A stretch of 64,000 bases of DNA, taken from NCBI RefSeq assembly GCF_036669915.1, contig NC_089325.1:12480735-12544734 (forward strand), in the 5' to 3' direction. Positions 34,446-46,086 of this stretch are shown piece after piece; the first letter of the stretch is position 1, and every line of letters begins with the position of its first letter. Source of the DNA: Pocillopora verrucosa (lineage: Eukaryota > Cnidaria > Anthozoa > Scleractinia > Pocilloporidae). The notes beneath the pieces were generated by a model. That model was not told the origin of the DNA. It saw only the letters and a program-made list of their open reading frames with translations, and made no database searches. The position numbers and the translations under genes were made by a program.

Positions 34446-37327
34446 TTATTCTCTTGTCACCAGTGTCCATCCGCGTTTTATCCAGGACGGGAATTTCCGC
34501 GTTTCCTTGGGAAGAACTAAATTACTATCTGTAACTGTGTCACTGTGTAACGATGCTTTACTCCGATTTTCTATGGGTGTAGCAGGAGAAACCTTGATTG
34601 TTATTCCCGGCCTGGTTTTATAGACTTTGACGCGGGTTGATGAAAGAGAGTTTCTCCTTTTTATTGCCGAAGCCACAACACCAACTAGAATTAAAATGAA
34701 AACTACGACGGCCGATGCCACAAGAAAAGAAACAGCTGATAGACCTGGAGCAAAGATAAAAAATGAAACATTCACATCAGGCCATGCTTAGATGACCCTT
34801 TTAGATATTCTCAAAGGTGAAGTACACCTTAGAGCATTACGTTTAAGGGCCGATCTTTATTTATCGCCTGAGAGGGGTCTCAGGATTTTGGTTGTGTCAC
34901 CATTGAATGCGGAAAAGGCAAAAGCGCAAACGCTTCTGGGTCGTATTGATTTTTTTGTAGGCTACGTACGATTTTCTTAAACGCGAACCTGTGTCTAATG
35001 CTTTCTAGCAAACTTCGAGGTAAAAAATGGTGGAAAGTTATATGACTGCTCCACCGAAAAAATCCGCTTCGACCAAGGCTTGTTAGGTCATAACCGCCTG
35101 CCGCCTGCCCGCCGTCTCAGGTGGGATATGATTGAGTGAACTTACCATTCGAAGTATCATATGTGGTATATGACATCTTAAAGCCTCGCTTCTCCACAGA
35201 CCCATCTGAACGGAAGTGAATCCACATGTGATTTCCGGTTGAGAGGACGTCATTAGGTATTCTGCTACCACAAAACGTTCCAATAACTGGACTATTTGAG
35301 TATTTCCCGTCCCGAACCGACACAAAATCGTAATCTTGGCAAGCAGGACTGGCGTTTTGAAGATCAAATGTTAGAAAAGAAAGCTTTATCCTCTTCTCTT
35401 GAAGAGAAATAACCCATGTACAGGTTAGATTTCCGGGATAGGCTTCAGAAGTGTCGTAATCAGGGCTACAAAATGTGTCAGATGATTTAGTCAAAAATAT
35501 GTTATTGTTCAGATTTGAAGTTTTGTTTCTGGAGCATCTTGTTTCTGTAAGAAGAGGATAAAACTATTCATTGTTTGAATCTGTTAGTATTTGAGCAACT
35601 TCGCACCCACCCCTCCCCTAATCCAGCATTAACTCTAACTTGTTATCATTTGACCATTCTTGGGTTCAGGGAGGGGTGGGTGCGCATTCCATTAATTTCG
35701 GACTGTAGTACATTTACGTAGACAGTTCATGTAGATAGGATGACAGAGGCCTTGAGGAACCGGTACCATCAGGTATTTGACTTGTTTGTTTGCATTGTTC
35801 GTTATTTAGACCTCGAAAACTATCCTCCAGTTTAAACAAAGCACAAAAAAAACATAAACACGAGAACAATGAAAATGTTTAAGAAGTAATGATTTATGAC
35901 CCGTTTAGTTTTCAATAAGTCGTTGCGGAGTGTTAACATCCTCTATATGATGAGCTGAATTATACACGTATTTTGACTGGTTCTTGCTTTTGATCCATTG
36001 CATAGAGGATAGACGCAAGGATAACGTTACTATTAATTTTTTTTCCCACCAATTCTTCGTTATCACATAAAACAAATTGAATCCATGTTTCCGTGGGTCT
36101 GTACAGTAATAAATCACAGACGACTAATAAATGTGGTAAGGATCTGTTTTGTTCCTGCCTTATTTTGATGTCATATGTGATCAATTACTGAACAGACCTA
36201 AGGCAGCATAAAATCTATTTGGTATTAAAGTATTTAACAAACAATTATTTTCAACTCACCGCTTAAAACAAAGATGCGTAACAGGTTAAAGAAATCTGTG
36301 AAAAAAAGTTTTATATCAAAATGACTCATAAAATCTACCAGTTTATAAATTTAGTGATTGAAAGCATATGAAGTGAGTCGAAGAAATAGGATGGAGCGAG
36401 GTGCTCATATTCTCATAAATCTATCAAGATGCTAACGCACTGGTAGCCAACAGAAGAGGTTCCTTTTTGTGTGTGTTTACAGTCGGTATGAATTTAGTGC
36501 AAAGCAAGCGCAAAGGATGGATGTACGAATGAGGGACGCCACACAAGTTTTCAAGCTTCTCTTCTCGCTTTGACCCACGCTTCGTGTACGTCTCGCTCTT
36601 TTTTCCGCTCGCCTGGGAAACGATGTACTGGAGATAAATGTGTGGTGGCCTTTCTAGACTCGGTGAATCAATTATTGATCACCAAAGTACTCGCGAAATG
36701 ATTGTTATAACAGTTTTAACGACCTCCAATTTTTTTTTTTTTTCACCGATTTTAATTGAAAGAAAATCAACTTGGTCCATCATTAGTAGCTTTGCGATAT
36801 AAATTAAGGGATCAAGTTTTTAATTAAAAGACTGATCACTGAGTTCTTAACACTGATTTTGTGTACGTACCGAATTGAAGTTTAAACGGAGGAGTACATC
36901 CGGTCATGTATTGAAATGCTGTGCGGATGTCACGGTACTTTTTTAACAGGATTAGAAGCTATTACCGTTATTCCTCACAATTCGGTCACGATCGTATGGA
37001 ACCCTGGTTTTACAGCTAACAGAAATTAAGCCTGTTTCTTACTTTGAAACACACTCGAGCTGATTGAAGTTTAACAACTTAAAGCCGAGAGCAAGTGGCG
37101 AATATTTCCAGGAAAATATCATTTTGTGGAAAGGTAGTCATATATAATTGGCGGCCAGAGAGTGAAAGTCCGCACGAGAACTGATTAGTTTGAAATGTTG
37201 AATTATCATCACTGATGATTTCACAATCGAGGTCCACAAAATGCCAAAAGGACTGAATATACAAAGACACAATATTATACTCACGAACAAGCCTGAGAAG
37301 AAATGATCTTTCTAACCAGGTCGCCAT
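34446..37327 (-). CDS. CUB gene E: single-CUB type I membrane protein
   Basis: Exons on the - strand: 37327-37285 (43 nt, ATG), 36295-36260 (36-nt microexon), 35544-35146 and 34744-34446 (stop TAA). All introns are phase 1 and GT-AG, giving 258 residues. The split signal sequence is MATWLERSFLLRLV plus HFFNLLRIFVLS. The CUB exon has SPDYDTSEAYPGNLTCTW, FDLQNASPAC, VSVRDGKYS, FCGSRIPND, MWIHF and GFKMSY. The last exon gives a TM helix (SAVSFLVASAVVVFILILVG), a basic stop-transfer AIKRR, and a roughly 70-residue basic, Ser/Thr-rich tail ending LVTRE. Its layout is the same as gene D but with the extra microexon seen in gene C. It is inferred to be a surface protein; no ligand can be named. Confidence 0.85.
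35593..35692. repeat. Hairpin element, family 2, copy 1 (intron of gene E)
   Basis: The arms CGCACCCACCCCTCCCCTAA and GAGGGGTGGGTGCGCA are inverted repeats around a spacer containing CTTGTTATCATTTGACCATT. The same arms and a GATAACAAGT spacer word occur at 41010-41097. Confidence 0.75.
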
Positions 37328-39294
37328 TTGAACGTCTCCCAGCCGTTTAACCCAATTCAGCTGCAGGAACGATAATTATTTCCAATAAACACAAGGTCAA
37401 TATATGCAGACTTGGAGTAAAGGAATAAACAGTTATTTCTTAATTTTTTTAGAACAAAAGAATCCAGTAATTATCTTGGAAAAACGATCCGACCATAACA
37501 AAAAGAAACTAATCAAAGCAGGCTGAACGCGTTCGAAAAGGATTATCAAGGGCACATTTCTGACAATGACTCATTGTAGGTGTCAGAGAATGGTTCACAA
37601 CGGATTTAAGTCCTGTGGTTATTTCGGCAACCATCATTGTAGGCTTTCTTTGTTGAAGCCGATATTTGGTTGTCGTAGTTACTCGAATGGATGTTGGGAT
37701 GTCAGATACGCCGTTAAAAAACACTCCTTTTTGAGCAGGTGTGCTGTGACTGTTAAATGTTCTAGAAAAATGATGACAGCTTTGTTTTGTTTTGTTTTTT
37801 TTCTTTGCTCAGTAAGGTTATATTTTTAATTGCTATCAGTTCTAAAACATTTTACTACTCAAGTTCATTTTCGCAAGTTTCGACTAAAGAAGGTTGGCCC
37901 ATCTTAAGTTCAGTTGCAATCCTTAGATAACTATGAGAGCGAAAGGTTTTCTCAATTATCAATTTCTGATTCTTAAGCTTCCGTTATATCGCTCTAAAAT
38001 CACAATTACAGGGTATTGCTTCAAGATTTATTCATTTTCAACTAGCAATCAGGCACTGACCGGAGACCAGGGAAATGTAAGATGGCGTTTGGCCAGGAAG
38101 GAAGACTGAAAATCAACAGACGTTAGCAAAATTTCACTCTTAGCCACGAGCACACGAGTATTATTGACTTAAGAAGACACATCTTGCTGATAAATGATAT
38201 TCTGTTAATTTAGACAGCTTTTACTGCATCAATAAATTATGATTCACTTCTGAGTTTATTTTTATAACTATTACCATTCCTCTCATTTCGATTCTTACCT
38301 TTAACGAAGCCGACGTTGTTACGACAAAAGGTTCTCATGAGGTAATGATAGCCTTTAAACTTTTTTCTTCACCACATTACTACTTTCGTGCAGTCAGGCA
38401 ATACATTAGCAGCTAAAAAGCATTTTTCATTCTAGAAAAACCCAACGCCAGGTGAGAGGCAGATTTTGTGGCCTTAAAATGGGATTTTTATCCGCTTTTA
38501 CGTGTAAGACCTCAGGCAATATTCTCTAATGGATCGGCGCTCTGTAAATTGGAGGCATATGTTTTCCATTTCCATTAAATAACACAGTACCGAGAGTATT
38601 CTTAGCACAAAGTAATACGCTCAGCTACATTTATAACTTGTCAAGATCCCATTTTGGTTTTTCAAAAAAAGGATGTTACTTAATAGTTTTATTTAAGCCT
38701 TGCAGTAGACAATTACTTTGTCTCATTTGTCAGCCGAACATTACATAGACATCTTGAGGTAAAGCATTTGAGATGTTACAATGATTTGGGATAAATCGAT
38801 TAAAAATATAACCTAAAATTGGGCGGACATGAGAGCTTCGAAAATCAGCTTTAGATTCATCCAGGGAACAGTTTTAATCTTCCGTAAGCCTTGGTCTATC
38901 ATAAAGACATTTTACAGGGATTTAGAGTAATTGCTGAAAATTATAAAAGATTTTAAATTTTATAAATTGCACTTTCCTGTTACAAGAAAATGTAAACAAA
39001 AACGGGAATTTACAGCAAAGATGCACCGATCTAAATTGCTTGCAAATGGCTTACGAAATACCAACATTTAGCAAGTTCTAGATAAATACAATTTATCCAA
39101 AATATAATTTTACAGCAGGTGCTAAAGAAAGCATCGCGAGATGGAAAAAAACGATAATTCAGTTTCTTTGTATATGCTAGAGGGCATTTTAGAGCGTTTG
39201 CAGTAAGCATCTGACCGATAGAGGTTTTATTTAAGATTTTAGAACCTTGCGATGTCATTCTTAGCTTTTCCTTACCGTTGCATTAATAGAAAGT
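37328..39294. other. Interval between CUB gene E and the first ammonium transporter gene
   Basis: Divergent start codons about 2 kb apart, so it should hold both promoters. I see no supported exon, TATA box or long repeat. Confidence 0.5.
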
Positions 39295-40582
39295 ATGAAT
39301 CACTCGAACATCACATTCGTGTCAGCGGCGTTTCGTGGTGTGACGTCAACGCCGTATGACGCTCCGCTCCATTACGAAGAGATCCAATCAGATGACGCCA
39401 CGTGGATTCTGACGTCAGCGTTTATTATTTTTACCATGCAGTCGGGGTTTGGTCTCCTCGAAGCAGGCATGGTATCCAAGAAAAATGAAACGAACATCAT
39501 GGTAAAAAACGCTGTTGATGTCATTTACGGCGGCTTCGCTTATTGGCTGTTTGGATTCGGTCTCAGTTTTGGCCGGGATGAGGGAACGACAGCTTTCAAC
39601 GGCTGTGGTAAATTTTTCACCGACGCAGATGATGACGAAATGGGTCACGTGTTCGCCAAGTATTTCTTCCATTTGTCATTTTCCACAACTGCGACCACAA
39701 TCGTCTCAGGGGCGATGGCGGAGCGAGTCGAGCTTAAAGCCTACATTTTGTTCTCGTTCATCAACACCTTGACGTATTCTTTACCAGCACATTGGATGTG
39801 GGAACCGAAAGGCTGGCTTTATGAGCTTGACGCCGTAGATGTGGCTGGTTGCGGTCCGGTACATCTGGTCGGCGGCTTTAGTGGTTTGGTAGCCACGCTC
39901 TACCTTAAGCCTCGCTTGGGAAAGTTTGACGAAAATAATCGCCCCAGGCCTAACATAATGGCTTCTCCGACCAATGCTATGCTTGGGACGTTTATGCTGT
40001 GGTGGGGGTGGCTTGGGTTCAACTGTGGAAGCACGTTTGGGATCACAGGAGGAAAGTGGAAGCTTGCATCCAGGTCAGTGACATATACATCCCTTTCGTT
40101 ACGTCTCTGGTTCGTATAGTAATAGAATAGGTAAAGCGTGACGCATTTAATACATCCGCTACGATCGAATCGTATAAAAGATACCTTGGTGGAGACCACG
40201 TTTTGTGTCCTACATGTGAATAGAGCAGAGAGGGCAATTTGTAATTTGTTCTGTCTTTGGCTTTTGTGGTGCACGTGCGCACCATGTGATGATATGCTTT
40301 CCTTTTTTTCTTTGCCACGGTCAAGTGCCAAAGGCCTTTAGGAACTTTTAACCATGAAAAAAGTCTTTGTTATTTGCAGAGCTGCCGTCGTTACGCTCAA
40401 CGGTGCAATCGGTGGAGGAATTTTTGCAACAGGGTTTAGGTGAGAAAAGTGATTTTGCAGATGATAGATGCTGACAAACAAACCATCCCTCTTGATGACT
40501 AGCAACATTTTTTACCAATCTGATCGTTCAGATTGGCTACCAGCACGCAACTAATCCTAGCTGTATTTCATGCCTATAGATG

Positions 40583-40635
<53 letters not shown>

Positions 40636-41909
40636 GCATGCGTTGGAACTGCTAAACCAACAACAAAATTTAATCACGTCAGGAAACGATTTTAGGATTC
40701 AATGTCTGCATGATAGAGAAGGATTATCAAAGCCTCGTCTTGCGTTATCCGCCTTAGTGTACGGCTTCAACAGCTGAAAACAGCTTCCGCCTCGATAATT
40801 CTCGAAATCATGCTCAACCTCATCCAATTATGATTATTAAATGGCTAATCACATGCTAACACTGTCTAGGCATGTTTTCTTTTTCTCTTTAGCTATCTGA
40901 AATATAAGAACAAGCTCTTTATTGATGTTTTTGTAACTGGCATTATTTCTGGACTCGTTAGCATTACAGGTGAGAACAAAAACAAAATTGGGGATCAGTA
41001 TCAGCATCCGAGCAACAGCGCACCAACCTACCCATCCCCTAACCCAACATCAGTCAACGGATAACAAGTCAGGGTTAGGGGAAGGGTAGGTGAGCAAAAT
41101 TTCAATCAAGACTAAGGGGTGGTGGGTGAGTGTAGAGCGCTCATCCTCATGACCATCTTTTGTTTTATCTTGTCATAGTAAATAATTATGATAATTCTGT
41201 AAGGTTAGTCTTATTGGTGTGCCACGACCCACCCCCCCCCCCCTTGCTTTACCCCTGTCCTAACAAAGATGTAAATGGAGTGTAATACTGAGTGAAAGGT
41301 GACAAATTGTGGTATTTTCATATGCTTGGTAGGCAATATATCTCTATTTGTATTTTATTTTCCATATTTCATTTCTTAGCCATTTGTCCTGTTGTAACGC
41401 CATGGGAAAGTGTACTGATCGGCTTCATTGGAGGCGCGTTTGGTTGTTTTGGCAACATCCTCCTCGAACGCATGTGCATTGATGATCCGGTACATTGTAT
41501 TTCAACACACGGCATCACTGGCCTATGGGGGATCGTAGTGGTGGGACTTGTTGTGGAGAGGGACCCATTGATGTCCAAGCACTATGGTGTTTTTAAGGGA
41601 GGCAGTTGGAGAGTCCTGGGTGTTCAAATACTTACCGCTGTCACCATTGCATCGTGGACACTAATCACTACATTTTTAGAGCTTTATGCTATTGATAAGT
41701 TGACCTGTTTGCGCATGTCAGGTGAGAAGGAGCTCGATGGTGCTGACAAATGGGAACATGGGATCTTTGCAAACGAAGGCGATGATTTCTCATGTCTGAC
41801 GTTTGAAAGAGACAGACTTTTTTCTGAAGAGGATACCGTGCGATTGCCTAATTCTTCCTCTCAGCACAGTGGCATCCAGAGTCAAGAATCGGCGGTCGAA
41901 AAAGTTTAA
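39295..41909 (+). CDS. Ammonium transporter (Amt family), paralogue 1
   Basis: Exons: 39295-40073, 40380-40439, 40893-40969 and 41380-41909 (stop TAA), with phase 2, 2 and 1 introns, giving 481 residues. It belongs to the Amt/Mep/Rh family of channel-like ammonium transporters in the plasma or vesicle membrane, usually about 11 TM helices and trimeric. Visible signatures: DDATWILTSAFIIFTMQSGFGLLEAG (TM1), FSTTATTIVSGAMAER, Asp182 in AVDVAGCGPVH (equivalent of the essential Amt aspartate), the pore histidines His190 and His349 (STHGITG), MLWWGWLGFNCGS, and the C-tail LRMSGEKELDGADKWEHG typical of Amt allosteric tails. The length is normal for the family and no key residue is lost. N-glycosylation sites (NHS, NIT) sit in the short extracellular N terminus. 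AATAAA lies at 42083-42088. Convergent with the next gene. Confidence 0.95.
40585..40636. repeat. (TA)n microsatellite in intron 2 of the first Amt gene
   Basis: A roughly 50-bp run of TA dinucleotides with one TG interruption. Confidence 0.9.
41010..41097. repeat. Hairpin element, family 2, copy 2 (intron 3 of the first Amt gene)
   Basis: The left arm CACCAACCTACCCATCCCCT and right arm AGGGGAAGGGTAGGTGAGC are inverted. The spacer shares GATAACAAGT with the copy in CUB gene E. Confidence 0.75.
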
Positions 41910-42082
41910 AAGAGGCCACCATTATGCTAGACGAAAGGTCGTGAATATGTCTTGGAGTTTCTCAAAGCTTTGACTGTTAATTGTTGACTAATCAGCGCAT
42001 ACTTTTTGATAAACTGTTTTTTGTTTTGTTTTAATATTTGAATGTGACATTTCTGTGGCGAGCAATTAACTAGGTAATTTTT

Positions 42083-42088
42083 AATAAA
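42083..42088 (+). terminator. Poly(A) signal AATAAA for the first Amt gene
   Basis: Canonical AATAAA about 175 bases after the stop codon. Confidence 0.55.
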
Positions 42089-42755
42089 CGCTTGAAGTAG
42101 AAGTGTAACTAGGTCTCAACCCGTTTTAATTTCAAAAAGGCGTTCTGGTATTAAAACCTTTTCGTAAATGCAAGCTTTCAGATTTCAATCGAGACCTTTC
42201 AAACTAAGATGTACACATAGTATAAACGAGCTAATGAGGACTCAAAGAAAGTCATGTCACCAAATTTAATTGGTCGAATATTTGGCGCGTAATTTTTTAA
42301 CTGATTACAATTACAGAGCGTCGAGAAATTAAACCGATACAATTCCGAATTACCTTTGATTATACCGCCTTATAATAAGATGATAATAATAATAATAGTA
42401 ATGTTATTAATCCAGGAAGTTCACATCACCAAAGGTGTCATTCAGTGAGACCCTGCCCACCCACCTACAAAGAAGCGTTTGGGACAAGCTGCCCCCATAT
42501 ATGTAATCAATAGGGTTATCCATCCCAATAAGGCGTTGGTCCAAGGCTTTCATTAGGAGAAATGGGTGAGGTTCAGCTCCAAATATCACAAACCAAAACG
42601 AAATTCATATTGAGCTTCTTTGACTACAGCTCAGCTCTCTCGAGCTTTTATAACCCTTGTATTTTTAATTTTTATCTTTATGTTAAGTCAGACCTTTGAG
42701 GTTAAAGGATTTATTTGATTAAAACATTCAGCCCCCGATAGACAAAACGTTCTTC

Positions 42756-42761
42756 TTTATT
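42756..42761 (-). terminator. Poly(A) signal AATAAA for the second Amt gene
   Basis: TTTATT on the + strand, about 140 bases past the stop on the - strand. A second copy at 42710-42715 is an alternative. Confidence 0.5.
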
Positions 42762-42901
42762 CATTTGTCTATTTACTTATTTTAATTCGTAGTTGTACGA
42801 ACTGCTTGATTGGAAAACGTTCTCCTAAATTTAATAAAGCAGACAGCGGGGTTTAAAAAGCAGCCCCTTCACTTCCGCTTTTAAGTTTTCTGCTTCTAGT
42901 C

Positions 42902-45900
42902 TTAGCTTGTATGAAAAACACTACTGTTCGTCGTGGAAGTCGGCAGATTTCCGTTTTCTTGAGCAAGCTCGCCGTTACTATACCCGTCTTTTAATGAAAA
43001 TGTACCCTTGCCAGAGTTCTTGGTTGCAGAGCTTCTCAGTGACACAGCTCTTCGCCAATTCAGTCGAGGGAGTTTCCTTCGGGTACGGATTATTTTGCGC
43101 GAATCTTTCCCTCCGTTCTCTGTTTTGGACAAAGTGGTGCCAATCTCACCTTTTTCCAAGGCGCTTAGATCCAGTTCTACTATTGTCATGTTGTTGTCTC
43201 CTTCCCTTTCTTTCTCCTCGTGATTCGGGTCGGGAATGTCATCGTCAATTCCATGCTCAACTTTATCAGCGCCCAGTAGCTCATCCTCAACGCTCATGCG
43301 TAGTCCAAGCAGCCGATCGACCAATAGTAGCTCTAGTAATGTTGTGAGACCGGCCCACGCAGCCATTACAACGGACATAAGCAATTGAACTCCCACGAAT
43401 TTCCAAGGACCACCTTTGAAGAGTCCAAACTCGTTGGAGAATGTACGTTCCAGTATGTCTTTCTCAGCAAACAAGCCAACAGCCAATAGGCCCCAGATCC
43501 CTGCCAAGCCATGTGTAGGTACACAGCTGACAGGATCATCGATTTTGAGCCTTTCAAGAAGAGCACATGTGGGACATGCCAACATGGCGCCGATTGCACC
43601 AATAAGAAGAGCTTCCCATGGGCGAGCGAGGGAACAGATAGCTGAGCAGAGCATAAAGGACAAGGATTTAATTACATCATTCTTCACGGGAAGAGGGTCA
43701 CCAGTTTATTTGCAAAAGTGTTAACCTTTTTAACGACTATGCGAACATGATTAAATCTTAAATTTTACAAGTTTTGTGCATTTCTAATGGTAATTTTCAA
43801 AGACTTATCCGCTGGTATCCTGGAAAATAACTCCAAGACTTGAGTCACATTAGTAGTACCGCCAGAGCTTCTCGAGGTAAAGCAGGTTGTTTCCATCATG
43901 TTTGTTTTGTCAAATGTCGTAATTTATTCTATTGTCAAATTTCTAATTTAAATTCATCTTGTCAGAGAGAAATCATATACACCTGTAAGCTTCACATTGT
44001 GATTGGCCAAGTTCTAGCATTACAGTTGTGAAATCATGAAGCATTTCAAACCTCACTGTCTTGCTGTTTTGTTATTGTTTGTTTGTTTTTAATGAGATTG
44101 AGCCTCCATTGGAGTTCATTGTAGATTATCAGTTTTAAAAACAAATACCTGTAATACTGACGAGCCCTGCTAAAATCCCCGTCACAAACGTCGGAATATC
44201 TAACTTCTTTTTGAAGAAAATGTAGCTGAAAAAAATAATAACACAGGGCTTCTTATTGGTTGTATGAAAATTTAGATCAACTAGTGATCCAAAGGCAGAG
44301 GATCAGGCCAAGAGACTGAACTCCTCCTGCGATGAAGCACGCTCCAGTATCCACATAATTATCATCTCCGCCATCAAAAATTAATATCAAGACTGTAACA
44401 CTAGCTGACCGAGTTTTCAGACGAAACCAGTGATCTAACCGCCGCCATTTTGAATTTTTTCTAAACAGCCAAGCCGCGTACCTGCGGCGTTACGATATAT
44501 CACCCTCTTTTTTCCGTCTCTTAATAACCCGTTTGTACAATTAGGAGCTACAAAAAAAAGGAATTCTTGAATCAAATAATGAATTATTAATATGTTTGCA
44601 ATAAAAAGGGCAGCAGTTGTTTGTAAATTGCTCGTTGTGGGACTGCATGAGCAGCCAGGTTACCTAGTTGGTTTCAAAATGGCGGCGTCTGAAGGCGTGT
44701 TCTTGGCACATTTATCGGTATTCATTTACCTGTACATCATGCCCATTATCCCTCCGCCAATAGAGCCGTTGATTGTAACTACAGCTGACCTGTTTGATAA
44801 AATACACCAAGATGTAAAAACGACTGGTTATAAACTTTTGGGAAGATTTAAACTTTATACGCGAAAAATACAATATATTTTCGTCTTCCCTCTACCTACA
44901 GACGTAGGTGATTAGAGAACAATCATCGCTTGGGGGGAGGGGGGCCCCCCGGAAGATTTTTTTTGGGGGTGGAAATCACATGGCTCCGAGGGGGAACGGA
45001 GGGGGGAATCAGTCGTCGCCAACAGAGTGTAAAGAGGGGGGGGGGGCTGAAAAAACCTGACTGTAAATCGTAGAGACACGACCAAAATCCACCGACCTCT
45101 TCTAGGCGATAAAAAATATGACTGATCCGTTATTACACTACATTATATGAGATAACTGTCAAATTTTGAAGGGAGAAAATTATCATGTTTGCGGTATATA
45201 GGTACGAATGTATTTAACATGTCTGGATAAATGTTTATTTAGAGACACGTGAATATTTGTACCTTGAAGCAAGTTTCCATTTCTTGCCACTTATTCCAAA
45301 TGTGCTGCCACAATTGAAACCCAACCAGCCCCACCATAACATGAAAGTTCCCAGGAGAACATTTGTCGGAGAGGCCATTTGCAGTGGCGGAGAATTTGTG
45401 TCAAATCTTCCCGTTCGAGGCTTCAATATTATTGTCGCCACCAGACCACTAACACCTCCGACTAAATGCACTGCTCCGCAGCCGGCGATGTCTACGGCCC
45501 CCATTCTCCGAAGCCAGCCATTGTCAGCCCAAATCCAGTGAGCTGGGAGGGTGTAAGTCAAAGTGTTCAAAAACGAATAAAGTGTGTAGGCTTTTAAGTT
45601 TGTTCTTTCCGCCATTGCTCCGGAAACAATTGTTGTCGCCGTCGTAGAAAAAGAGAGTTGAAAAAAATATTTTGAGAACACCTGCCCCATTTCGCTTTCG
45701 TCTGCGTCCGTCAGAAAATATCCCAAGCCGAGGAAGCCATTCCCAATTTGCTCTTTTCCAAAACTGAGCGCGAACCCAAAAAGCCAATAGGACAATCCAC
45801 CATAGATGACATCCACCGCATTCTTGACCATGATATTGGCTTCGTTTTTTCTTGACGCCATGCCGGATTCGAGGAGACCGAAGCCAGACTGCATTGTGAA

Positions 45901-46086
45901 AATAATGAAGGCACTTGTCAGAATCCATGTCGCGTCATCAGAATCTATTGATTCTCCATCCCTGGCTTGAGTCGTTGGTGGAGATGTAGTTAAGTTAGGT
46001 AAGGCTGAGTTTTGCTCAGACATGATTGCCGATAAGCGTGTATGGTTCAGGAACAGCTTTAAGCCTGAAGGCGTGGAAGCAGTCAT
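42902..46086 (-). CDS. Ammonium transporter (Amt family), paralogue 2, with a long C-terminal tail
   Basis: Exons on the - strand: 46086-45263, 44789-44730, 44225-44149 and 43641-42902 (stop TAA), giving 566 residues. Internal exon lengths (60 and 77 nt) and intron phases match paralogue 1 exactly. Amt features: DDATWILTSAFIIFTMQSGF, FSTTATTIVSGAMAER, Asp199 in AVDIAGCGAVH, pore histidines His207 and His364 (PTHGLAG), MLWWGWLGFNCGS, and LRMSVEDELLGADKVEHG. The cytoplasmic tail is about 60 residues longer than in paralogue 1, Ser/Lys/Arg-rich (RTRRKLPRLNWRRAVSLRSS). Exon 2 reads GGGIMGMMY where paralogue 1 has GGGIFATGF. The ATG at 46023 (residue 22, MSEQNSALPN) has A at -3 and gives an N terminus closer to paralogue 1, so it may be the real start (545 residues). 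Confidence 0.95.
44925..45070 (+). repeat. G-rich dispersed repeat, copy 2 (intron 1 of the second Amt gene)
   Basis: GGGGGTGGAAATCACATGG, GAGGGGGAACGGAGGGGGG and AATCAGTCGTCGCCAACAGA match the copy at 21300. Several G-runs of five or more are present. Confidence 0.7.

Noticed and set aside
44592-44915. 107-codon + strand frame
   Set aside because: It lies antisense over exon 2 of the second Amt gene and has no domain of its own.
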